From Armatimonadota bacterium (lineage in GTDB: Bacteria > Armatimonadota > Chthonomonadetes > Chthonomonadales > CAJBBX01), in contig JAPLCQ010000081.1 of assembly GCA_026392115.1 (NCBI GenBank), positions 1-64,000 of the forward strand: a DNA stretch of 64,000 bases. Direction: 5' to 3'. This document shows positions 16,761-24,830 of this stretch, in pieces. The notes under the pieces were generated by a model, which was not told the origin of the DNA, searched no databases, and saw only the letters and a program-made list of their open reading frames with translations. Each line of letters starts with the position of its first letter. Within the stretch, counting starts at the first letter, position 1. The translations under genes and the position numbers were made by a program.

Positions 16761-18275
16761 ATGGCCATGTTCGCGATCTCACTGCTTGCCGCGTTGGCGG
16801 CCACACAGGCCCCGGCCGCCGGGCCGCGCACCGTTCGTCCCGACCCCGCCGCCGTGGAGGTGGCCCGGTGGGAGGGCTGGGGCACGAGCCTCAGCTGGTG
16901 GGCCGTGGCTACCGCGGGCTGGTCCGATGCGGCCCGGTCGGAGCTGTGCCGGCGCCTCTTCTCGCGCGAGGCGGGATGCCTGGGCCTCACCATCGCCCGG
17001 TACAACGCGGGCGGCGCCGATCCTGCGGCCGATCCCAAGCCCTTCCGCATCGGCGGTCGCGTGCTGCCTGCCCTGGAGCGCGACGGGTCGTACGACGCCG
17101 GCCGCGACCGCGCCCAGATCGAGTGCCTTAAGCTGGCCAAGCGCTTCGGCGCCGATACCTTCGAGCTTTTCGCGAACTCGCCGCCCTATTGGATGCTCAA
17201 GAACGGCAACAGCCGCGGCGGAGACAAGGCCGCTGAGAACCTGAAGCCCGAGGAGGCCCCGGCCTTCGCGAAGTGGCTCATGGAGACCGCACGCAGGACC
17301 GAGCGCGAGGCCGGCCTGCGTTTCGCCTCGGTGGAGCCCTTCAACGAGCCCTCGGCCTGGTGGTGGGACGGCGCCAAGGGCGGGCAGGAGGGCTGCAAGA
17401 TAGGGCGCCCGCTGCAGGCGAGGGTGATCGCCGCTCTCCACGCCGAGATCGCCCGGGAAGGCCGCCGCAGGCTCCTCGCGGCGTCCGACGAGAACGGCTC
17501 CGCCGACGGCCACGCCACGCTGGACTACCTGCTCCGCTCCCCGTCAGCCACGCCGCCGGGCGCGGGCCTCGACCCGAGATGGATCGGTCGCCTGAACGTC
17601 CACGCCTACAACAACTGGGACTGGCAGAAGCGTCTGGGCGATCTGGCCCGGAAGAACGGCATCAAGCGCCTCTGGATGTCCGAGGTGAGCCATCGCGAAT
17701 GGGAGAACCTGGGCTTCGCGCCGGACGACATGCGGTGCGCGTTGCCGGACACGCGCTCCATCGTCAGCGACGTCAAAAACCTGCGGTGCGATGCGTGGGT
17801 CTACTGGCAGCCGGTGGAGCCGCTGCAATACTGCCTCTGGTGGCGCTTCACCTACGGCGTCTTCGCCGCGGCCTTCGACGCCGACGTGGAGTACAAGGGT
17901 CGCACGCTGAAGCCCGGCGAGTTCGTCGCCACGAAGAAGCTGGCCGCCATCCGGCAGTTCACCGCCCATATCCGGCCCGGCGACAAGCTGGTGGCCTCGG
18001 GGGATGACTGGACGCTGGCCGCCGTCAGCCGCGACGGCCGCCGCCTGAAGCTGGTAGTGCACAACGACGAAAAAGCGCCCCGCGCCTATGCGTTCGACCT
18101 TTCTCGATTCCGCACGGCCGGGGAGCCGGTGCAGGCGTGGCGCACCAAGGACGACGGCCCCGACGGCGCGTGGGACGAGCGACCGCTGGCGCCCATCGCC
18201 GTCGTCGGCGGGCGCTTCGAGGAGCAGATCCCGCCCCTGTCGATCACGACCTACGAGGTGGCGTTGCGCCCGTAG
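16761..18275 (+). CDS. GH30 glycoside hydrolase (endo-beta-1,6-galactanase-like)
   Basis: A 504-residue exported enzyme with leader 'MFAISLLAALAATQAPAAG'. The N-terminus 'GWGTSLSWWA' and 'FELFANSPPYWMLKNGN' are hallmarks of GH30 subfamilies acting on beta-1,6-galactan or glucan. The acid/base is Glu196 in 'VEPFNEPSAWWW' and the nucleophile Glu308 in 'LWMSEVSHRE'. The C-terminal sandwich ('FVATKKLAAIRQFTAHIRPGD', 'SITTYEVAL') is the standard GH30 side domain. Two ATG codons (16761, 16767) are possible; the second fits a leaderless transcript. Beta-1,6-galactan is a side chain of arabinogalactan, which suits the arabinosidases nearby. Confidence 0.85.
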   Translation: MAMFAISLLAALAATQAPAAGPRTVRPDPAAVEVARWEGWGTSLSWWAVATAGWSDAARSELCRRLFSREAGCLGLTIARYNAGGADPAADPKPFRIGGRVLPALERDGSYDAGRDRAQIECLKLAKRFGADTFELFANSPPYWMLKNGNSRGGDKAAENLKPEEAPAFAKWLMETARRTEREAGLRFASVEPFNEPSAWWWDGAKGGQEGCKIGRPLQARVIAALHAEIAREGRRRLLAASDENGSADGHATLDYLLRSPSATPPGAGLDPRWIGRLNVHAYNNWDWQKRLGDLARKNGIKRLWMSEVSHREWENLGFAPDDMRCALPDTRSIVSDVKNLRCDAWVYWQPVEPLQYCLWWRFTYGVFAAAFDADVEYKGRTLKPGEFVATKKLAAIRQFTAHIRPGDKLVASGDDWTLAAVSRDGRRLKLVVHNDEKAPRAYAFDLSRFRTAGEPVQAWRTKDDGPDGAWDERPLAPIAVVGGRFEEQIPPLSITTYEVALRP

Positions 18276-18279
18276 CCGC

Positions 18280-19890
18280 CTACGGCCTCCGCTGCACCAC
18301 CACGTAGCGCGCGCCCTGCGTCTTGCCGTCGGCTTCGCACCAGGCCTCCAGGCGCGCCGGTCCGGCGGGGAGGTCGACGCCGCGCAGCGTGCAGGTCCTG
18401 GCGCCCGGGCGGGTGGGAGCCGTCCGCTCCACGCCACCCAGCCGGAGCGTCACGCGCCCGCTCGTCGTGATCGGCCAGATCGCCACGCGCACGTCCACGC
18501 GTGTACGCTCAGCCGCCTCCACCTCCCAGTAACCCACCGCGCCCTCGGCCCACGAGGCGGTCGGGCCGCGGAAGTCCTGTCGCGTAAGCGTCGAAACGGG
18601 CTCGCGGCTGGAGCCGATCAGGATGCGCGGCGGGTCGTAGCCCTGCGAGGAGACGTCGTCGAACCAGGCGTCGTACTGCCTGCGCAGGTCTGCGGCACGG
18701 CCGGGCATCTCCGCCGCCAGGTTGCGCGTCTCTGCGGGGTCGGACGCCATGTCGTAGAGCTCGGTCCCGTTGACCAGCTTGTAGCGGCTGCCGATGGCGC
18801 AGTAGCTCTCGCCGCGGCGGGGCTCATCGCCCCGGTGCCACTGGTAGAAGAGCGTCCGCTCGGGCCACGGCGGCCTCTCGCCTCGGAGCAGCGGAGCAAG
18901 GCTCCGGCCGTCCAGGCGCACCCCCTTCGGCGGAGCGGCGCCGGCCATCTGCAGGAGCGTGGGCGCCAGGTCCACGTTGGCCCCGGCGGTGTCGATGACC
19001 GAGGGCGGCACCGAACCGGGCCACCGCACCAGGCACGGAACCCGGACGCCGCCCTCGTAGGGGCTCCCCTTCAGGCCGCGCAGGCCGCCGTTGAAACGCG
19101 GGTGGGCCGGGCCGTTGTCTCCCACGAAGACGACCAGCGTCTCCCTGTCCATGCCCATCTCGCGGATGCCATGGAGCAACCGCCCGACGTTGGTGTCGAT
19201 GTTCTCCACCATGGCGTAGACCCTGGCGGTCTCCTCGTCCAGCCCGGCCTTCCGGTAGGGCTCCACCCAGGCGTCCGGAACCTCCAGCGGCGTGTGGGGC
19301 GCGACGGTGGCGTGGTAGAGGAAGAAGGGGCGTGTGCGGTTGCGCTCCATGAAGGAGAGCGCCGCGTCGGTGATGACGTCGGTGACGTACCCCTTCTGCT
19401 TCTCGGCCCGCGCGCCGCGGTAGAGCACCGGGTCGGTGTAGCTGTTGCCCTCCGGGTCCGCGGGCTGGGTCAGGCCTCCGCCCTTGTTCCAGAGCGCCTC
19501 GTCGAAGCCCTTGTCCATGGGCCGCATGGGCGCGTTGTCGCCCAGGTGCCACTTGCCGAACAGGCCCGTCCGGTAGCCCGCCGCGTGGAGCATCTCAGGC
19601 AGCGTCACCTCGGTGGGGCGCATCATGGATCGGCCGAGGAAGGTATCCACCACGCCGGTGCGGTAGTTCCAGCGTCCGGTCATCACTCCGGCGCGCGTGG
19701 GCGAGCAGACCGGGCAGACGTAGAAGCGGCTGAAGCGCGCACCCTCGGCGGCCATGCGGTCCAGGTTGGGCGTCCGGAGGCGGTCGTTGCCGTGGCAACC
19801 GAGGTCGCCATAGCCCTGGTCGTCGGTGATGATGAGCACGATGTTCGGCCGCCGGGGCGTCTCGGCGGGCGGCGTGGCTGGCGTGAGCAT
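18280..19890 (-). CDS. sulfatase with C-terminal beta-sandwich
   Basis: A 536-residue type I sulfatase. The N-terminus 'RPNIVLIITDDQGYGDLGCHG' (21 residues including the metal aspartates at 'TDDQ') leads to the canonical formylglycine site Cys62-Ser-Pro-Thr-Arg66. Other sites are 'GLFGKWHLG', 'YHATVAPHTPLEVP' and 'FVGDNGPAHPRFNGGLRG'. Residues ~440-536 form an extra sandwich domain ('VRVAIWPITTSGRVTLRLGG'), probably a glycan-facing accessory. No signal peptide is evident at the chosen ATG, which has GGAGG upstream. It is the last gene of the minus-strand cluster, 62 bp after the DegT gene, with TATGCT in that gap as a possible separate -10. Confidence 0.92.
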   Translation of the reverse strand: MLTPATPPAETPRRPNIVLIITDDQGYGDLGCHGNDRLRTPNLDRMAAEGARFSRFYVCPVCSPTRAGVMTGRWNYRTGVVDTFLGRSMMRPTEVTLPEMLHAAGYRTGLFGKWHLGDNAPMRPMDKGFDEALWNKGGGLTQPADPEGNSYTDPVLYRGARAEKQKGYVTDVITDAALSFMERNRTRPFFLYHATVAPHTPLEVPDAWVEPYRKAGLDEETARVYAMVENIDTNVGRLLHGIREMGMDRETLVVFVGDNGPAHPRFNGGLRGLKGSPYEGGVRVPCLVRWPGSVPPSVIDTAGANVDLAPTLLQMAGAAPPKGVRLDGRSLAPLLRGERPPWPERTLFYQWHRGDEPRRGESYCAIGSRYKLVNGTELYDMASDPAETRNLAAEMPGRAADLRRQYDAWFDDVSSQGYDPPRILIGSSREPVSTLTRQDFRGPTASWAEGAVGYWEVEAAERTRVDVRVAIWPITTSGRVTLRLGGVERTAPTRPGARTCTLRGVDLPAGPARLEAWCEADGKTQGARYVVVQRRP

Positions 19891-19952
19891 GGCGGGCCTC
19901 CGGGCGTGTGCAATGGCGGATCGGTACAGGTAGCATACCGCCTCGGAGCTGG

Positions 19953-21194
19953 CTAGGCCCGGCCGTTGGCCAACCAGTCGGCCACTTTGCGGATGCCTTC
20001 CGCCGTCTCGAGCAGGTCGGTCTCCGTGTAGCCTTCGTTGACGCCCAGCATGACGCAGTCGCGTAGAATCCGTTCGGCTTCGGGGCAGAGGCCGGGGCCG
20101 TAGCTCCTGGCTTGGTAAGCGTGGGCGCCGCGCTGGTAGGCGCAGTGCTCGGTGAAGACGGGGTAGCCGTAGACCGGTAGGCCGATGTAGTGCGCGCCTA
20201 CGCCCACACCCTCGGCGCTGAGCGCGGCGGCGAACTCGTCGGCGTCGGCGCCCAGTTCCTCGGGGACTACCTGCATCAGGTAGAACCACCAGGAGGGGTC
20301 GCAGCCGGGCACAGCCGCCGGCAGCCGGATGCCGGGCGTTCCAACCAGCATCCGGTTCAGCGCGCCGCACCAGGCCCGCCGCCGCGCCACGATGCCCTCC
20401 AGCTTCTCAAGCTGCGCCAGCGCCACGGCGGCCTGGAGTTCGGTGATGCGGTAGTTGGCGGCCAGGAAGGTGGGGTTGCGCATGGCCACGCCGGGGCGTC
20501 GGTCGTAGGCCTTGTCGGTGGCCAGCCGCAGGCGCACGGCCAGTTCGTCGTCGTTGGTCACCACGATGCCGCCGTCGCCGCACGATATGTGCTTGAACTC
20601 GTTCATCGAGAAACAGCCGATCCGCCCCACGGTCCCGATGGGTCTCCCCTGCCAGGCGCATCCGAAGGCCTGCGCGCAGTCCTCTACCAGGTCGATGCCT
20701 CGCTCGTCGCAGATCGCGCCCAGCGCCGCCAGGTCGCAGGCGCCGCCGGCCAGGTGGACCGCCAGGACGGCGCGGGTGCGATCGGTGATGCGCTCGCGCA
20801 CGGAGGCCGGATCCAGGGTGGCGGTGGCGCCGTCGAGGTCGGCGAAGACGGGCGCCGCGCCCTGGAAGAGGATCGGGATGACCGAGCCCATGTCGGTGAT
20901 GGGCGAGACGATCACCTCGTCGCCGGGCGAGATGCCTAGCGCCATGAGCGCCGCATGGATGGAGGCGGTGCCGCTGCTGGTGGCGACGGCATGGGCCACG
21001 CCGTTGAGCTCGGCGAAGCGCGCCTCCAGGGCTTTCACCTTGGCGCCCGCCGTGTAGAAGAGGGTCTGTTGGTCGATGGCTTCGCGGAGTTGGGTCAGCT
21101 CCTCCTCGCCGTAGCGCACCGATCTGCCGTACGGGGTGGTCTTTGCCCTGGGGCCGCCGACGATGGCCGGCGTTCGTCTCGGTTCGAGGCTCAT
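19953..21194 (-). CDS. DegT/DnrJ/EryC1-type PLP aminotransferase
   Basis: A 413-residue sugar aminotransferase of the family that transfers an amino group to keto-sugars. Visible features are 'VATSSGTASIHAALMALGI' for PLP phosphate binding, 'GDEVIVSPITDMGS', 'VEDCAQAFG' with the PLP-contacting Asp and the internal aldimine Lys in 'FSMNEFKHISCGDGG', typical of this family. 'NYRITELQAAVALAQL' and 'GVGAHYIGLPVY' are further hallmarks. The ATG at 21194 has GGGAGGG at good spacing. It follows a Gfo/Idh gene by 19 bp. The pairing suggests oxidation of a sugar hydroxyl then transamination, but the substrate is unknown. Confidence 0.9.
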   Translation of the reverse strand: MSLEPRRTPAIVGGPRAKTTPYGRSVRYGEEELTQLREAIDQQTLFYTAGAKVKALEARFAELNGVAHAVATSSGTASIHAALMALGISPGDEVIVSPITDMGSVIPILFQGAAPVFADLDGATATLDPASVRERITDRTRAVLAVHLAGGACDLAALGAICDERGIDLVEDCAQAFGCAWQGRPIGTVGRIGCFSMNEFKHISCGDGGIVVTNDDELAVRLRLATDKAYDRRPGVAMRNPTFLAANYRITELQAAVALAQLEKLEGIVARRRAWCGALNRMLVGTPGIRLPAAVPGCDPSWWFYLMQVVPEELGADADEFAAALSAEGVGVGAHYIGLPVYGYPVFTEHCAYQRGAHAYQARSYGPGLCPEAERILRDCVMLGVNEGYTETDLLETAEGIRKVADWLANGRA

Positions 21195-21213
21195 GTCGCC
21201 CTCCCTGGCGGGG

Positions 21214-22242
21214 TCACATGCCCAGCTTCTGGCCGGGGACCGCCTTGCGGTAAATCTTGTTGAGGACGTCGACCGCCGCGCGCGCGTCTTCACCCGTGAC
21301 CATGGGCCGTCGCCCGTCGCGCAGCGCCTCCACGAAGTCGGCGAAGATCGCCTCGTGGCCGGCCATGTTGATGGCCATGGGCTCGGCCCGGCCGCCCAGG
21401 CCGGCGGCTTCGGCGGGAAGCTCGGCGGTGGCGTCGGCGCCGTCGATGCCGAAGGAGACGACCTGCGCGTCGTCGAAGGAGGCGGAGCCCCGCTGGCCGT
21501 AGACCTCAACGCGCGAGCAGAGCGCCGGTGAGCAGCAGGTGGTGGCCTCGATGACGCCGCGGCAGCCGCCCTCGAAGCGAACCACGGCCAGCGCGTGGTC
21601 CTCGGCCTCCATGGCGTGGCCGACGGTGCCGAGGCAGGCGTACTCCACCTCGGCCACGGGGCCGGCCATCCAGCAGAGGTGGTCGATGGCGTGGATCGCC
21701 TGGTTGGCCAGCACCCCGCAATCGAGCGCCCAGGTGCCGCGCCAGCCGGCGGCGTCGTAGTAGTCCTGCGACCGCCACCACTTGATGGAGGCGCTGCACG
21801 AGAGCAGGCGGCCCATGCGGCCCTGGTGGATGGCCCGGGCCACGGCCTGCGTCCCCGCGAAGGTGCGCCGCTGCAGCACGCACGCCAGCGCCAGCCCGCG
21901 CATGCGGCAGGCCTCGATGAGGCGGTCGGCCTTCTGGATGCTCAGGTCGAGGGGCTTCTCGCAGACCACGTGGAGACCCGCCTCGGCGGCTGCGAGCCCC
22001 TGATCGGCGTGGAGGCCGGAGGGAGTGGCGACGGAGACGGCGTCGATGAGGCCCGAAGCCAGCATGGCCCGAAGGTCGCCGAAGGGCGTCGCCCCGGAGC
22101 GGGCGGCCACGGCCTCGGCGCGCTCGGCGAGCGTGTCGAATGCCGCCGCCAGGCGCGCGCCCGGCGTGCGGAGCCACACATCGGCGTGCCCTTGCCCCAT
22201 GGCCCCACAACCGATGAGGCCCACCCTCAGTTCCTGCGGCAT
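21214..22242 (-). CDS. Gfo/Idh/MocA family oxidoreductase
   Basis: A 342-residue cytoplasmic NAD(P)-dependent sugar dehydrogenase. The Rossmann motif 'GLIGCGAMGQGHADVW' is at the N-terminus, the conserved 'VVCEKPLDL' supplies the family lysine, and 'GVLANQAIHAIDHLCWMAG' contains the catalytic-type D-x-x-x-H segment. GGAGGAGGG precedes the ATG. It sits between the class III and DegT aminotransferase genes (14- and 19-bp gaps), so it most likely makes the keto substrate for one of them. Family members act on diverse sugars, inositols and amino-sugar precursors, and the sequence does not decide among these. Confidence 0.9.
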   Translation of the reverse strand: MPQELRVGLIGCGAMGQGHADVWLRTPGARLAAAFDTLAERAEAVAARSGATPFGDLRAMLASGLIDAVSVATPSGLHADQGLAAAEAGLHVVCEKPLDLSIQKADRLIEACRMRGLALACVLQRRTFAGTQAVARAIHQGRMGRLLSCSASIKWWRSQDYYDAAGWRGTWALDCGVLANQAIHAIDHLCWMAGPVAEVEYACLGTVGHAMEAEDHALAVVRFEGGCRGVIEATTCCSPALCSRVEVYGQRGSASFDDAQVVSFGIDGADATAELPAEAAGLGGRAEPMAINMAGHEAIFADFVEALRDGRRPMVTGEDARAAVDVLNKIYRKAVPGQKLGM

Positions 22243-22256
22243 CGTCCCTCCTCCAG

Positions 22257-23621
22257 CTATACGGCCTCTGCCACGGCCTCTCCCAGAACGGCGAGGCCCT
22301 CGCGGACGGCTTCCTCGGTGATGACCAGCGGCGGGCTGATCTTGACGCAGGCGCCGCCCACGCCCACTGGTGCGAAGAAGAGCAGACCCCGCTGGAAGCA
22401 GAGCTCAACGATCCGGTGCGCCAGGTCCGGGTCCGGCTCCTTCGTGCCGGGCTGGACCATCTGGAGCCCTGCTACCAGCCCCTTGCCGTGGACGCGGCCC
22501 ACACGGTCCGGGTGCGCGGCCTGGATCGCCAGCAGACCGGGCATCAGCACGCCCTCCATCCGCCGGGCGTTCTCGACGAGGCCCTGCCCGATGATGGTCC
22601 GAATGCTCGCCAGCGCGGCCCGACAGCAGAGCGGGTTGCCGGTATGCGTGCTCGTCATGCTACCCGGCGGGTAGAGGTCCATGATGTCGGCTCGGCCCAG
22701 CACCGCCCCGAGCGGCAGCGAACTGGTGATGCCCTTGCCGCAGGTGATGAGGTCAGGCGCCACGCCGTAGTGCTCGAAGCCCCAGAACGTGCCGCAACGC
22801 CCGAAGCCGGCCTGCACTTCGTCGAAGATGAGGACGATGCCATGCTCACCGCACCAGCGGCGCAGGTCCCGGGCATACTCAACGGGCAGGAAGTCCGGGC
22901 CGACGCCCTGGTAGGTCTCGGTGATGACGCCGGCGATGCGCTCCGGGCCCACGCCCAGCTCGTCGAGGCGCCGCAGGAACGAGGCGAAGCCGGTGTCCGT
23001 CACGCGGTAGCCGTCGGGGAAGGGGACCTGGTGGATATCCGGGTCCAGGTTGCCGATCCAGGCGTTGCCGCCGCCCAGCGTGCCCATCTGCTGGGAACCC
23101 ATGGTGCGGCCGTGGAATGCCTGGCCGAAGCTGACGATGCCGATCTTCTTCGGTCCGCACGTATGGGCGCCCCAGCTACGGGCCAGCTTCAGGGCGCATT
23201 CGGTGGTCTCCGAGCCGGTGGTGAGCAGGAAGCACTTGGACAGCCCATCGGGCGCCAGGCTCACCAGTAGCTCCGCCAGTTCGGCTCGCACGGCGCTGGG
23301 GAAGCAATAGTTGTGGAGCAGGCCGCGGGCCGCCTGGTCGGCGATCGCCTCGCGCACGGCCGGCGCGCCGTGGCCCGCGTTGGTGACGAGCACGCCCGAC
23401 GACCAGTCAAGCCACTTGTTGCCGTAGGCGTCGTAGACGTTGACGCCATCGGCCCGGTCCCAGACGATGGGCGGCTGGCCGGACATGGAGCGCGGCTCAT
23501 GCTCCAGCAGGCTCCGCAGGATCGCCACCGAGTCCGGGTGGGGAATGGGCGTCGCGATGCGGCGGAATGGCGTCTCAACCGGTCGCACGGCCACCGGGGT
23601 CAGGTCAAAGGGCTTACCCAC
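22257..23621 (-). CDS. class III PLP aminotransferase
   Basis: A 454-residue omega/acetylornithine-type aminotransferase. It has 'DAYGNKWLDWSSGVLVTNAGHG', quoted here only to its landmark role, 'FLLTTGSETTECALKLAR' for PLP phosphate, 'GIVLIFDEVQAGFGRCG' with the cofactor Asp and the PLP Lys in 'LITCGKGITSSLPLGAV'. The GTG at 23621 is chosen as start because AGGAG lies 7 nt upstream; no in-frame ATG is near. It overlaps the preceding Gfo/Idh gene by 8 nt, so the two are translationally coupled. Substrates of this class are amino acids with distal amino groups or keto-acids/aldehydes, hence its role beside a DegT enzyme is open. Confidence 0.88.
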   Translation of the reverse strand: MGKPFDLTPVAVRPVETPFRRIATPIPHPDSVAILRSLLEHEPRSMSGQPPIVWDRADGVNVYDAYGNKWLDWSSGVLVTNAGHGAPAVREAIADQAARGLLHNYCFPSAVRAELAELLVSLAPDGLSKCFLLTTGSETTECALKLARSWGAHTCGPKKIGIVSFGQAFHGRTMGSQQMGTLGGGNAWIGNLDPDIHQVPFPDGYRVTDTGFASFLRRLDELGVGPERIAGVITETYQGVGPDFLPVEYARDLRRWCGEHGIVLIFDEVQAGFGRCGTFWGFEHYGVAPDLITCGKGITSSLPLGAVLGRADIMDLYPPGSMTSTHTGNPLCCRAALASIRTIIGQGLVENARRMEGVLMPGLLAIQAAHPDRVGRVHGKGLVAGLQMVQPGTKEPDPDLAHRIVELCFQRGLLFFAPVGVGGACVKISPPLVITEEAVREGLAVLGEAVAEAV

Positions 23622-24825
23622 GGCATGCTCCTTCGGTCGCCTCGGGGCGGAGGTACGCCTCGGCTGCGCCGCCGAGTTCGGCCCGGACCAGCTCCTCCAC
23701 GTCCACGGCCACGCCGCGCGTGGTGCCGCGCTCGCGCCCTTCACCCAGCGCCAGACTTCGCTCCGCGGCCTGCAGCGCAACGGTGGTCCAGAAGCCCAGC
23801 TCCACCGGGCTCAGGATGCGGTCGCGCTCCTCGGGGCTCATTTCCCCGCGCCTGAAGCGGAGAATCTGGCCGTAGAGCCTGCCGGGCCGGCTGATGCCGT
23901 AGCCGCTGACCGATCCGTCTGGCTCGAAGTTGCGGAAGAGCGGGTTGCGCTCCTGAATCCCCTCGGCGGCCAGTTCGCGGAAACCCGGAGTGTCGAGGCC
24001 CAGGTCCACCATGCCGTTGCTGCAGATCAGTCGAGCCGACTGCACCGTGTTGGCATGGGCCGCGTTCGGCAGGTGCCACCCGGTGATGATGTGCGCCACG
24101 CCGCCGTTTTCGAACCGCACCTCGGTGTCGCACATATCGCAGCCCTTCGGTGCGATGGGCCGAAGCGAAGAGAGCTTCTGGTTCCACGAGGTGGCGCAGA
24201 CCGAGACCGGGCGCAGGCCGATGATGCTCAGCAGCGCGTCCACCATGTGGACCGTGAGGAACGAGATGGGCGAGTTCCTCTCCACGAAGTCCGGCGACGC
24301 GAAGAAGCGGGGCTCATGGTTCGGGTCGGCCACCATCAGCTTGTCCAGCATGTACCATACGGAACACTGGTACTCGCCGTAGTCGCCCCGCCGGTAGCGG
24401 GCCGCGGCCTCGCGGATCCGGGGATCGTCGCGCTTGTGGAAGTCCACCACCAGCAGGCGACCGCTCGTCCGGGCGGCATCGATCATGGCATGCGCCGCTC
24501 CGATGGTGTCCGCCAGCGGCTTGGGAACCAGCACGTCCAGGCCCGCCTTCAGCGCCCGCACCGTGGGCTCCTCATGGAGGCTGTCCGGCGTGTTCACCTG
24601 CACGGCATCCAGTGGAATGGAGGCGATCATCTCGCGGTAGTCGCCGTAGCGCAGTTCTGCGGCGATGCCGTACGGGTCGCAGAAGTCGGACAAGGCGGCG
24701 GCGCTCGGGTCGGCCGCTGCCTCGATGGAGAGGAGTCGACTGTAATCGCTATGGAAGTAGAGGTGGCGGTATATCTCGCGAACCACTGATCCGGCGCCGA
24801 TAACGCCCAATCGCAGCTTATCCAT
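23614..24825 (-). CDS. Gfo/Idh/MocA family oxidoreductase, variant active-site motif
   Basis: A 403-residue protein with the Rossmann motif 'LGVIGAGSVVREIYRH' and the usual two-domain layout ('VNTPDSLHEEPTVRALKAG', 'TVHMVDALLSIIGLRP'). The family E-K-P motif reads 'VLVPKPLAD': the lysine is kept but the glutamate is replaced. The C-terminal domain includes 'APKGCDMCDTEV' and is longer than in the second Gfo/Idh of this cluster. The ATG at 24825 has GGAAGTG upstream and lies 5 bp after the M20 stop. It overlaps the class III aminotransferase by 8 nt, a strong sign the two work in one pathway. Confidence 0.87.
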   Translation of the reverse strand: MDKLRLGVIGAGSVVREIYRHLYFHSDYSRLLSIEAAADPSAAALSDFCDPYGIAAELRYGDYREMIASIPLDAVQVNTPDSLHEEPTVRALKAGLDVLVPKPLADTIGAAHAMIDAARTSGRLLVVDFHKRDDPRIREAAARYRRGDYGEYQCSVWYMLDKLMVADPNHEPRFFASPDFVERNSPISFLTVHMVDALLSIIGLRPVSVCATSWNQKLSSLRPIAPKGCDMCDTEVRFENGGVAHIITGWHLPNAAHANTVQSARLICSNGMVDLGLDTPGFRELAAEGIQERNPLFRNFEPDGSVSGYGISRPGRLYGQILRFRRGEMSPEERDRILSPVELGFWTTVALQAAERSLALGEGRERGTTRGVAVDVEELVRAELGGAAEAYLRPEATEGACRG

Positions 24826-24830
24826 CGATA

